Assembly: GCA_025936275.1 (NCBI GenBank)
Contig: JAICTR010000056.1
Location: 1 to 10,583 of the forward strand
Length of the DNA: 10,583 bases
Source: Burkholderiales bacterium
GTDB lineage: Bacteria > Pseudomonadota > Gammaproteobacteria > Burkholderiales > Usitatibacteraceae
Direction: 5' to 3'
Below the pieces are notes generated by a model. That model searched no databases, was not told the DNA's origin, and saw only the letters and a program-made list of their open reading frames with translations. The position numbers were made by a program, and so were the translations under genes. Of the stretch, positions 1-6,230 are shown one piece after another (the stretch's first letter is position 1; the number at the start of each line of letters is the position of its first letter).

Positions 1-361
1 CGGGGGTGAGGACCCAGCCGATCCCGGGCTCGGGCGCGGCGGCCTCGGGCGCCGGTGCGACGGCGGCCTGCAACGCCGCCCGCGCGAGCGCCTCGCGGCT
101 TTCGCGCTCGCGCCGTGCCTCGAGCCGCCGATCGAGCGCCGCCTCGCGCGCGAGGAGCCGCTCGCGCTCGCCGCTCGCCACCGGCGGGTAGCTTTCGGCG
201 ATGTCGAGGCGCTTCGCATCCGGCGCGTCGCACGCGGACTGCTGGTAGGTGACCGCGCCCGAGGCATCGGTGCAGCGATAGATGTCGGCGCGCGCGGGGC
301 ACGCGAGCACCGCGCAAGCGAGCGCCGCGACGGAAAGGAAGGACCGGCCCATGCGCGCCAT
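1..361 (-). CDS. DUF4124 domain-containing secreted protein, partial (3' end off the left edge)
   Basis: Seen: an open frame starts 19 nt after the lipA stop and runs without a stop to the left edge (120 codons visible). The N-terminus (MARMGRSFLSVAALACAVLA) is a signal peptide with a likely cut after Ala-Arg-Ala, residues 23-25. A short DUF4124-like segment follows at about residues 26-45: D-I-Y-R-C-T-D-A-S-G-A-V-T-Y-Q-Q then S-A-C, with two cysteines (C30, C44) that could form a disulfide after export. Residues 65-100 are rich in Arg and Glu and probably form a charged helix; an Ala/Pro stretch comes next. Family knowledge: DUF4124 proteins are small periplasmic proteins common in beta- and gammaproteobacteria, with no settled function. 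The start could be the Met at 361 or the one at 352; neither has a good Shine-Dalgarno sequence. It may be the last gene of the operon. Its function is unknown. Confidence 0.72.
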   Translation of the reverse strand, partial: MARMGRSFLSVAALACAVLACPARADIYRCTDASGAVTYQQSACDAPDAKRLDIAESYPPVASGERERLLAREAALDRRLEARRERESREALARAALQAAVAPAPEAAAPEPGIGWVLTP

Positions 362-380
362 TATGCGCGGCGCGTGCCGC

Positions 381-1328
381 TCAGGCGTAGCCGCCCCCGG
401 CCGCCTGGCGGTCGGCGTGGTAGCTCGAGCGCACCATCGGCCCGCACGCCGCGTTCACGAAGCCCATGCGCGCCGCCTCTTCCTCGAACATGCGGAACTC
501 GTCGGGATGCGCATAGCGCGCGACGGGCAGGTGATGCTTCGAGGGCTGCAGGTACTGGCCGATGGTGAGCATGTCGACGTGGTGCGCACGCAGGTCGCGC
601 ATCACCGCGAGGATCTCGTCCGGCGTCTCGCCCAGCCCCACCATCAGGCCGGATTTGGTCGGCAACTCGGGATGCGCCGCCTTGAAGTCGCCGAGCAGCG
701 CGAGCGAATGCGCGTAGTCGGAGCCGGGGCGCGCCTGGCGGTAGAGGCGCGGCACGGTCTCGAGGTTGTGGTTCATCACGTCGGGCGGCGCCTCGGCGAG
801 GATCTCGAGCGCCCGCGCGAGGCGTCCGCGGAAATCGGGCGTGAGGATCTCGATCCGGGTTGCCGGCGAGCGCGCGCGCACGGCGCGGATGCAATCGACG
901 AAATGCCGCGCGCCGCCGTCGCGCAGGTCGTCGCGGTCGACGCTCGTGATGACGACGTAGGCGAGCTTCATCGCCGCGATGGTCTCGGCGAGGTGGATCG
1001 GCTCCTCGGCATCGGGGGGCTCGGGGCGGCCGTGCGCCACGTCGCAGAACGGGCAGCGCCGCGTGCAGAGGTCGCCCAGGATCATGAAGGTCGCGGTGCC
1101 GTGGCCGAAGCACTCGCCGATGTTCGGGCACGAGGCTTCCTCGCACACCGTGTGCAGCTTCGCCTCGCGCAGGATGCGCTTGATCTCGGTGAAGCGCTCG
1201 CCGCCGCCCGCGCGCACGCGGATCCACTCGGGCTTGCGCAGGGGCTCGCCCTCCACGACCACCTTGATCGGGATGCGCGCGGTCTTGAGCTCGCGCTTCT
1301 GCTGCAGCTTCACGTCGCGTTCAGGCAT
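381..1328 (-). CDS. lipA: Lipoyl synthase LipA
   Basis: Radical SAM enzyme that inserts two sulfur atoms at C6 and C8 of a protein-bound octanoyl group, completing lipoate on 2-oxoacid dehydrogenases and the glycine cleavage H protein in the cytoplasm. Seen: 315 residues, the normal family length. The auxiliary-cluster motif C-x4-C-x5-C is at C62, C67 and C73 (CEEASCPNIGEC). The radical SAM motif CxxxCxxC is at C88, C92 and C95 (CTRRCPFC). VITSVDRDDLRDGGA follows at about 127-141 and KSGLMVGLGE at 225-234. The C-terminal RSSYHAD (300-306) supplies the serine ligand of the auxiliary cluster. All key residues are present. The ATG at 1328 lies inside the end of lipB (19-nt overlap), so translation is probably coupled; no strong Shine-Dalgarno is visible. 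The substrate is made by LipB, encoded just upstream. Confidence 0.97.
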   Translation of the reverse strand: MPERDVKLQQKRELKTARIPIKVVVEGEPLRKPEWIRVRAGGGERFTEIKRILREAKLHTVCEEASCPNIGECFGHGTATFMILGDLCTRRCPFCDVAHGRPEPPDAEEPIHLAETIAAMKLAYVVITSVDRDDLRDGGARHFVDCIRAVRARSPATRIEILTPDFRGRLARALEILAEAPPDVMNHNLETVPRLYRQARPGSDYAHSLALLGDFKAAHPELPTKSGLMVGLGETPDEILAVMRDLRAHHVDMLTIGQYLQPSKHHLPVARYAHPDEFRMFEEEAARMGFVNAACGPMVRSSYHADRQAAGGGYA

Positions 1329-1915
1329 CGCTCGAGGGACTCGGAGAGCTTTTGCTGCACCGCATCGATGCTATCACGCACGCCCAGGTCGGCGAGGCGC
1401 GTGCAGGCGAGGCCGGGATAGCCGCACGGATCGATGCGCGAGAAGGGCTCGAGCTCGAGGTCCACGTTCAACGCGAGGCCGTGATAGCTGCAGCCGCGCG
1501 CCACCCGCAAGCCGATGGCGCAGATCTTCGCGTCGCGCACGTACACGCCCGGCATGCCGGGGCGGCGCACGCCCGCGATGCCGTAGCCCGCGAGGAGGTC
1601 GATCGCCGATTGCTCGAGGCGCCGCACCAGCGCCTTCACGCCGAGCGCGCGGCGCCGCAGGTCTAGCAGCACGTAGCCGACCACCTGGCCGGGACCGTGG
1701 TAGGTCACCTGGCCGCCGCGATCGGTGGCGACCACCGGAATCGCGCCCGGGGAGAGCAAGTGCTCGGGGCGCCCGGCGAGGCCCAGCGTGTACACCGGAG
1801 GATGCTCGAGGAGCCACAGCTCGTCCGGCGTGGCGGCGTCGCGGCGCTGCGTGAGCGCCTGCATCGCGCGCCACGTCGGCTCGTAGGCGACGCGCCCGAG
1901 CCTGCGCGCCCTCAC
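1310..1915 (-). CDS. lipB: Octanoyl-[acyl-carrier-protein]:protein N-octanoyltransferase LipB
   Basis: Moves the octanoyl group from acyl carrier protein to the lipoyl-domain lysine of target enzymes, the first step of de novo lipoate synthesis. Seen: 201 residues from a GTG start. The frame stays open further upstream, but homology to LipB begins at RRLGRVAYEPTW, next to this GTG. The GTG sits in a GTGA overlap with the ybeD stop (4 nt), which favours this start and suggests coupled translation. The family signature RGGQVTYHGPGQ is at residues 66-77. The likely catalytic pair is K130 (in DAKICAIGL) and C171 (in GLACTRLADLG), matching the conserved Lys/Cys dyad of the family. GCSYHGLALNVDL is at 141-153. 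The 3' end overlaps lipA by 19 nt. No residue is missing and the length is typical. Confidence 0.95.
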   Translation of the reverse strand: MRARRLGRVAYEPTWRAMQALTQRRDAATPDELWLLEHPPVYTLGLAGRPEHLLSPGAIPVVATDRGGQVTYHGPGQVVGYVLLDLRRRALGVKALVRRLEQSAIDLLAGYGIAGVRRPGMPGVYVRDAKICAIGLRVARGCSYHGLALNVDLELEPFSRIDPCGYPGLACTRLADLGVRDSIDAVQQKLSESLERCLNAT

Positions 1916-2205
1916 AGGACCATGATCACCATCGGATGCTTCGAGAGCTCCGAGTAGAGCGCATCGAGCTGCTCGCGCGAGCGGGCGTTGATCACCACCG
2001 TGAGCGACAGGTAGCGCGCGTTCTTCGACGAGCGCATCTCCATCGTCTCGGGACGGAAGTCCTCGGCGTGGCGCATCACGATCTCCGAGACCAGCTGCGC
2101 GAAGCCATCCTCGCGTCGGCCCATGACCTTCATCGGGAAGGCGCATGGAAAGGTGAGGAGGGAGGGCGGGTTCTCGGGCGTCTGGTTCACGATCGGCGTG
2201 TGCAT
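1912..2205 (-). CDS. ybeD: UPF0250 (DUF493) family protein, YbeD-like
   Basis: Small cytoplasmic protein of 97 residues; its biochemical role is not established. Seen: after a divergent N-terminal tail (about 15 residues) come LLTFPCAFPMKVMG, an amphipathic helix (DGFAQLVSEIVMRHA), a strand-rich segment (KNARYLSLTVVINA), a second helix (REQLDALYSELSKH) and the terminal MVIMVL. This is the alpha/beta ACT-like layout and Met-Val-Leu ending known from E. coli YbeD. In E. coli ybeD also lies between dacA and lipB, so the context supports the call. The ATG at 2205 is the first in-frame Met after the dat stop, 31 nt downstream of it; the frame continues open into dat but without family similarity. 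The TGA overlaps the lipB GTG as GTGA. Family knowledge hints at a regulatory or ligand-binding role, but that is unproven. Confidence 0.92.
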   Translation of the reverse strand: MHTPIVNQTPENPPSLLTFPCAFPMKVMGRREDGFAQLVSEIVMRHAEDFRPETMEMRSSKNARYLSLTVVINARSREQLDALYSELSKHPMVIMVL

Positions 2206-2227
2206 GCGCTCGACATGGGGGCGCGAC

Positions 2228-2248
2228 GCCGCGGCTTCAAGCCGCGAC
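2228..2248 (-). other. Stem-loop enclosing the dat stop codon
   Basis: On the coding strand CGCGGC-TTGAA-GCCGCG forms a perfect 6-bp stem with a 5-nt loop. It extends by a T-G wobble and a G-C pair to 8 bp. The dat TGA stop is in the loop. No T-run follows, so it is not an intrinsic terminator. It might stabilise mRNA ends or slow ribosomes before ybeD, but short GC-rich palindromes also arise by chance in DNA of this composition. Confidence 0.35.
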
Positions 2249-3109
2249 CGTCCGGCCCGCGGCGAGCTTGCGCTTGTACTCCTGGTAGAGCGCGTGCATG
2301 CGCCGGAACACGGGTCCCGGCTTGCCGGTGCCGACGGGCTTGCCATCGAGCGTGGTCACCGCGAGCACTTCCTTGGTCGAGGAGGAGAGCCAGATCTCGT
2401 CGGCCGCGCGGAGCTGCGCCTCGGCGATCGGGCGGATCTCGAGGCGGACCTTTCCTTCGCCGGCGAGGCGCGTCACGAGGTCGTAGGTGATGCCGAGGAG
2501 GATCAGGTGGTCGCGCGGCGGCGCGGCGACGACGCCGTCCTTCACCACGAACACGTTCGAGGACGAGGCCTCGGTCACGAATCCGCCGCGGATGAGGATC
2601 GTCTCCGTGGCGCCCGCCTCGACCGAGACCTGGCGCGCGAGCACGTTGCCGAGCAGCGACGTCGACTTGATGTGGCATTTCTCCCAGCGGAAATCGGGCG
2701 CCGTCACGCATGCGACGCCGTTCTCCACCGCCTCGCGCGACGGCGTCGAGAGCGGCTGGCACATCATGAACACCGTGGGGGCGAGGCCTTTTGGGATCAC
2801 GTGGTCGCGCTTGGGCGGCACGCCGCGCGTCACCTGGATGTACACCGACTGGTCGCCGGGATGGTGCGCGAGGAGCGCCGCGACGAGCGCCATCCACTCG
2901 TCCACGCCATGCGGATTGGGGAGCTGGATCTCGTCCAGCGAGCGCTGCAGGCGCTCGAAGTGCTCGCGGCCGCGCAGCGGCACGCCCTGGTAGACGGGAA
3001 TCACCTCGTACACGCCGTCGCCGAAGATGAAGCCGCGGTCGAGGGGCGAGATGTGGATGCGGTCGAGCGGCATGAGCTCGCCGTTGAAATGGGCGATGTT
3101 CGCGGTCAT
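2237..3109 (-). CDS. dat: D-amino acid aminotransferase (fold-type IV PLP enzyme)
   Basis: Probably catalyses D-alanine + 2-oxoglutarate <> pyruvate + D-glutamate (EC 2.6.1.21) in the cytoplasm. Seen: 290 residues, usual length. The N-terminal FNGELMPLDRIHISPLDRGF and FGDGVYEVIPVYQG (about 29-42) are typical of class IV aminotransferases. The Schiff-base lysine is K148 in CHIKSTSLLGNVLA, which resembles the D-amino acid branch (CxIKSxxLL). TEASSSNVF (179-187) carries E180, which contacts the PLP ring nitrogen, and the phosphate-binding serines. LGITYDLVTRLA comes later. The ATG at 3109 forms an ATGA overlap with the dacA stop and fixes the start. DacA releases D-alanine, this enzyme's likely substrate. 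Branched-chain aminotransferase and aminodeoxychorismate lyase share the fold and cannot be excluded without assay, but context and motif favour Dat. Confidence 0.88.
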   Translation of the reverse strand: MTANIAHFNGELMPLDRIHISPLDRGFIFGDGVYEVIPVYQGVPLRGREHFERLQRSLDEIQLPNPHGVDEWMALVAALLAHHPGDQSVYIQVTRGVPPKRDHVIPKGLAPTVFMMCQPLSTPSREAVENGVACVTAPDFRWEKCHIKSTSLLGNVLARQVSVEAGATETILIRGGFVTEASSSNVFVVKDGVVAAPPRDHLILLGITYDLVTRLAGEGKVRLEIRPIAEAQLRAADEIWLSSSTKEVLAVTTLDGKPVGTGKPGPVFRRMHALYQEYKRKLAAGRTVAA

Positions 3110-4239
3110 GGGGCGGAATGGACCATCAGTCGGAGGGTGTCCCAGCCGCGCGACAGGAAGCCGGCGACCGGCACATCCTCGAGGGCGACCACGGGAAATT
3201 CGGCGAGCGGCACGCCGTCGCGCATGAGCTTCATTATCCCCGCTTTCTCCCCCGCGGCAAGCGGCGCGACGAGCGGCTCGCGCAGGTCCAGCACGGCCTG
3301 GATGCCTTCGAAATTCCCGCGCGGCAGCGTGAGCCACACGTCGCGCCGAAACCCGAGCGCCACGTGCGAGCGGGTACCCTTGTAGATCTCGGGCTGGGCC
3401 ACGGGCTTGCCCTTCGCGTACACGCGGCGCGTCTCGTACGCCTGGAAGCCGAAGTTGAGGAGCTTCTGCCCGTCGCTCGCGCGGAGGTCATCCGAGGGCT
3501 CGCCGAGCAACACGGCGACGAGCCTGCGCTCGCCGCGCTTGGCCGACGCGGCGAGGCAGTACCCGGCCGCCTCGGTCTGCCCGGTCTTCAGGCCGTCCAC
3601 CGCGTCGTCGCTCCACAGCAGGCGGTTGCGATTCGCCTGGCGGATGCCGTTGTAGGTGAGCTCCTTCTGCGCGAAGAGCGCGTAGCGATCGGGGAAGTCG
3701 TCGATCAGCGCGAGCGCGAGCTTCGCGAGGTCGCGCGCGCTCGCGTGCTGTCCCGGCGCGGGCGCGCCGCTCGCATTGGCGAAATGCGTGTCGCGCAACC
3801 CGAGGCGCGCCGCCTGCCGGTTCATGAGCTCGACGAACGCGGGCTCGCTTCCCGCCACCGCCTCGGCGAGCGCGATCGCCGCGTCGTTGCCGGAAACCAC
3901 GATGAGCCCGCGCAGGAGGTCGCGCACCGCCGCGGGCTTTCCCGCTTCGAGGAACATGCGCGAGCCCGCCGCCTTCGCGGCCCTCGCGGAGGGCACGACC
4001 GGCTGGTCCGCGGCGAGCTTTCCGTCGCGCAGCGCGGTGAAGACGACATAGGCGGTCATGAGCTTGGCGAGCGACGCCGGCTCGAAGCGATCGTCGGCGG
4101 CGTGCGCGCCCAGCGTCCGTCCGCTCAGCGCATCGACGAGGATCCAGGCACGCGCGGCGACCGGCGGCGCTGTCGCGGGCGTTTGCGCGGCGCAAGCGAG
4201 CGCGATGCACGAAAGCAATGCGGCGGCGAGCTTCTTCAT
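3106..4239 (-). CDS. dacA: D-alanyl-D-alanine carboxypeptidase (PBP5/6 type, DacA)
   Basis: Removes the terminal D-Ala from peptidoglycan pentapeptides in the periplasm, limiting cross-linking. Seen: 377 residues with an N-terminal signal peptide (MKKLAAALLSCIALACAAQ). The three active-site motifs of penicillin-binding serine peptidases are present: SxxK as S56-L-A-K59 (SLTK is more usual), SxN as S116-G-N118, and KTG at 218-220 in DGLKTGQTEAAGYCLAAS. GQHASARDLA (163-172) and LTYNGIRQANRNRLLW (194-209) are also typical. A C-terminal beta domain spans about 270-350. The last residues (FLSRGWDTLRLMV) form an amphipathic helix that would anchor the protein to the outer face of the inner membrane. 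The start lies 9 nt after the rlpA stop; the ATGA overlap with dat suggests coupled expression. Beta-lactams should acylate S56. Confidence 0.95.
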   Translation of the reverse strand: MKKLAAALLSCIALACAAQTPATAPPVAARAWILVDALSGRTLGAHAADDRFEPASLAKLMTAYVVFTALRDGKLAADQPVVPSARAAKAAGSRMFLEAGKPAAVRDLLRGLIVVSGNDAAIALAEAVAGSEPAFVELMNRQAARLGLRDTHFANASGAPAPGQHASARDLAKLALALIDDFPDRYALFAQKELTYNGIRQANRNRLLWSDDAVDGLKTGQTEAAGYCLAASAKRGERRLVAVLLGEPSDDLRASDGQKLLNFGFQAYETRRVYAKGKPVAQPEIYKGTRSHVALGFRRDVWLTLPRGNFEGIQAVLDLREPLVAPLAAGEKAGIMKLMRDGVPLAEFPVVALEDVPVAGFLSRGWDTLRLMVHSAP

Positions 4240-4248
4240 GGAACCGGC

Positions 4249-5136
4249 CTACTTCTCGACGATCGACGGCGCGTAGCCGAGGGACTCGCGCACCTTGGCC
4301 GCGATCGCGTCGGCTTCCTCGCGATTGCGGTAGGGGCCGAGCTGCACGCGGTGCAGCCCGCCGCCATCCTCGATGCGGATCGGCTCGAGCATCCACGGCA
4401 GCTCGCGCACCGCACGCTCGCGGAAGCTCGCCGCGGCTTCGGCCGTGGAGAACGCGCCGAGCTGCACCCAGAGCGCGCCCGCTTCCTGCGCGACGACCGG
4501 CGTGCGGATCACCGCGAGCCGCGGCGCGGGCGGCATCGCGGCTTGCGGATCCGGCGCGGCGCCCTTCGGGATCATCACTTCGCCCGGCGCCTCGGCGCGC
4601 GCTTCCTTCTTCGGCGGCTCGAAGACGCGCTCCACCTCCACCATGCCGCTGCCCTTCGCGGCGATGCCGATGCGCACCGCGGCGGCATAGGAGAGGTCGA
4701 TGATGCGCTTGGAATGGAACGGGCCGCGGTCGTTGATGCGCACGATCACCGACTTGCCGTTGGCGAGGTTGGTGACCTTGGCATAGCTCGGGATCGGGAG
4801 CGTCTTGTGCGCGGCGGTCATCTTGAACATGTCGTAGGTCTCGCCGGAGGCGGTCTTCTGCCCCTGGAACTTGCGTCCGTACCACGAGGCGAGGCCGCGC
4901 TGCTTGAAGGGCTCGCGATCGACCACCGGCACGTAGGTCACGCCGAACACGGTGTAGGGCTTGTTGGCGAAGCGGTTGAACGCCTCGTCGCGCGGCACGG
5001 CATCGGGCACCTGGTCGAGCCCCTCGGGCACCGATTCCGGCGGCCCATCGTCGGCGTAATAGGCGCCCTTCTTCGGCGCCGAGCCGCAGCCGGCCGCGAG
5101 GAGCGCCGCGAAGAGGAGCGCGAGGAGGAGCCTCAA
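4249..5136 (-). CDS. rlpA: RlpA family septal/rare lipoprotein A, probable lytic transglycosylase
   Basis: Outer-membrane lipoprotein; the Pseudomonas homologue cuts glycan strands stripped of stem peptides. Seen: 295 residues. The lipoprotein signal RLLLALLFAALLAAGC puts the lipidated Cys at residue 17; position -3 is Ala rather than the preferred Leu. A double-psi beta-barrel spans about 80-165 (GLASWYGRKFQGQKTASGE, TAAHKTLP, VIVRINDRGPF, RIIDLS). H110 and D136 match the residues proposed as catalytic. A Pro/Ala linker follows, then a C-terminal SPOR domain at about 220-290 (ALWVQLGAF, HRVQLGPY) that binds denuded glycan. The start is inferred as TTG in a TTGA overlap with the rodA stop. 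No ATG or GTG precedes the signal peptide in frame, and the frame otherwise runs back into rodA with no signal sequence. Domain identity is certain; enzymatic activity is inferred. Confidence 0.93.
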   Translation of the reverse strand: MRLLLALLFAALLAAGCGSAPKKGAYYADDGPPESVPEGLDQVPDAVPRDEAFNRFANKPYTVFGVTYVPVVDREPFKQRGLASWYGRKFQGQKTASGETYDMFKMTAAHKTLPIPSYAKVTNLANGKSVIVRINDRGPFHSKRIIDLSYAAAVRIGIAAKGSGMVEVERVFEPPKKEARAEAPGEVMIPKGAAPDPQAAMPPAPRLAVIRTPVVAQEAGALWVQLGAFSTAEAAASFRERAVRELPWMLEPIRIEDGGGLHRVQLGPYRNREEADAIAAKVRESLGYAPSIVEK

Positions 5137-6230
5137 CTCGACACCAGCTGCTTGTGGGTCGAGATCGACATCAGGATCCCGAAGCCGGCGAGCACCGAGA
5201 GGAGCGCCGTGCCGCCGTAGCTCACCATCGGCAACGGCACGCCCACCACCGGCAGGATGCCGCTCACCATGCCCATGTTCACGAACGCGTAGGTGAAGAA
5301 CGTGAGCGTGATCGCGCCCGCCACGAGCCGCGAGAACACCGTCGAGGCGTTGGCCGCGATCATCATGCCGCGCGCGATGATGAGCACGTAGAGCATGGTG
5401 AGCACGATGTTGCCCACCAGCCCGAACTCCTCGCCGAAGACGGCGAGGATGAAATCCGTCGAGCGCTCCGGCACGAAGTCGAGCTGCGCTTGGGTGCCGT
5501 TGAGCCAGCCCTTGCCGAGGATGCCCCCGGAGCCGATGGCGATGGTCGACTGGATGATGTGGTAGCCCGCGCCGAGCGGATCCTCGGAAGGATCGAGCAG
5601 CGTGAGGATCCTCTGGCGCTGGTAGTCGTGGAGCATGGGCCAGATGAACGGCACCGCCGCCGCGCCCAGCGCGACGATCGAGGTGAGCACGCGCCACGAG
5701 AGGCCGGCGAGGAAGATCACGAAGAACCCCGAGGCGAAGACGAGGAGGGCGGTGCCCAGGTCCGGCTGGCGCGCGATGAGCCCGACCGGAATCGCGAGCA
5801 GCACGGCGGCGAGCGCGTAGTCGCGCAGCCGCACGCCTTCCTCGTGGCGATGGAAGAACCAGGCGAGCATCAACGGCACCGCGATCTTCATCACCTCGGA
5901 GGGCTGCAGCGTGGTGAACCCGAGGTTCAACCAGCGGCGCGCGCCGTTCCTCACCTCGCCGAACACCGCCACCGCGACCAGCAGCGCGAGGCCCGCCACG
6001 TACACCGGGAAGGCGAGGCGCATCAGGGTCTGCGGATGGATCTGCGCGAGCACCCACAGCGCGCAGAGCGCGAGCGCGAGGTTGCGTCCCTGGCTCAGCA
6101 CCCGGTCGGGCGATCCGCCGCCCGAGGCGGAATAGACCACGGTGAGGCCGAGCGCCACGGTGAGCGCGATCGCGGCCATCAGCGGGCCGTCGATGCGCCG
6201 CGCGAGGAAATCGAAGATGCGGTTAATCAT
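5133..6230 (-). CDS. rodA: Peptidoglycan glycosyltransferase RodA (SEDS family)
   Basis: Multipass inner-membrane enzyme that polymerises lipid II into glycan strands for side-wall growth, working with PBP2. Seen: 365 residues with about ten hydrophobic segments, the SEDS layout. Family motifs: WLNLGFTTLQPSE (100-112), RQPDLGTALLVFASG (154-168), DPLGAGYHIIQSTIAIGSGG (217-236), FVPERSTDFILAVFGEEFG (252-270) and PVVGVPLPMVSYGGTAL. D259 in STDF corresponds to the catalytically important Asp of E. coli RodA. The ATG at 6230 lies within the last codons of mrdA (ATGATTAA, 8-nt overlap). It is preceded by GAGGA at 6239-6243 with an 8-nt spacer, supporting this start. Its stop overlaps the rlpA TTG. 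The fixed mrdA-rodA pair reflects the stable RodA-PBP2 complex. Confidence 0.97.
   Translation of the reverse strand: MINRIFDFLARRIDGPLMAAIALTVALGLTVVYSASGGGSPDRVLSQGRNLALALCALWVLAQIHPQTLMRLAFPVYVAGLALLVAVAVFGEVRNGARRWLNLGFTTLQPSEVMKIAVPLMLAWFFHRHEEGVRLRDYALAAVLLAIPVGLIARQPDLGTALLVFASGFFVIFLAGLSWRVLTSIVALGAAAVPFIWPMLHDYQRQRILTLLDPSEDPLGAGYHIIQSTIAIGSGGILGKGWLNGTQAQLDFVPERSTDFILAVFGEEFGLVGNIVLTMLYVLIIARGMMIAANASTVFSRLVAGAITLTFFTYAFVNMGMVSGILPVVGVPLPMVSYGGTALLSVLAGFGILMSISTHKQLVSS

Noticed and set aside
282..1421. Long plus-strand open frame opposite lipA and the lipB end
   Set aside because: Low-information composition and no motifs; lipA on the other strand has all its cysteine motifs and C-terminal RSSYHA.
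1310..2146. Longer lipB frame (278 codons) starting inside ybeD
   Set aside because: The extra 77 residues are ybeD read in another frame; LipB similarity starts at the GTG at 1915.
387..3109. The lipoate genes (lipA, lipB) next to cell-wall genes as an acquired or novel system
   Set aside because: The order dacA - ybeD - lipB - lipA is an old, widespread arrangement in proteobacteria, and there are no signs of transfer.
3118..5220. A 700-codon open frame on the plus strand opposite dacA and rlpA
   Set aside because: It is a shadow of high-GC coding DNA. Its translation is rich in Arg, His, Ala, Glu and Gly with no recognisable domain, while the minus strand carries complete motif-bearing genes.
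4249..6057. A 602-residue reading of rlpA extending back through rodA, as if a fusion protein
   Set aside because: The upstream part is rodA read out of frame. The RlpA lipoprotein signal begins right after the rodA stop, so a TTG start at 5136 is far more likely.
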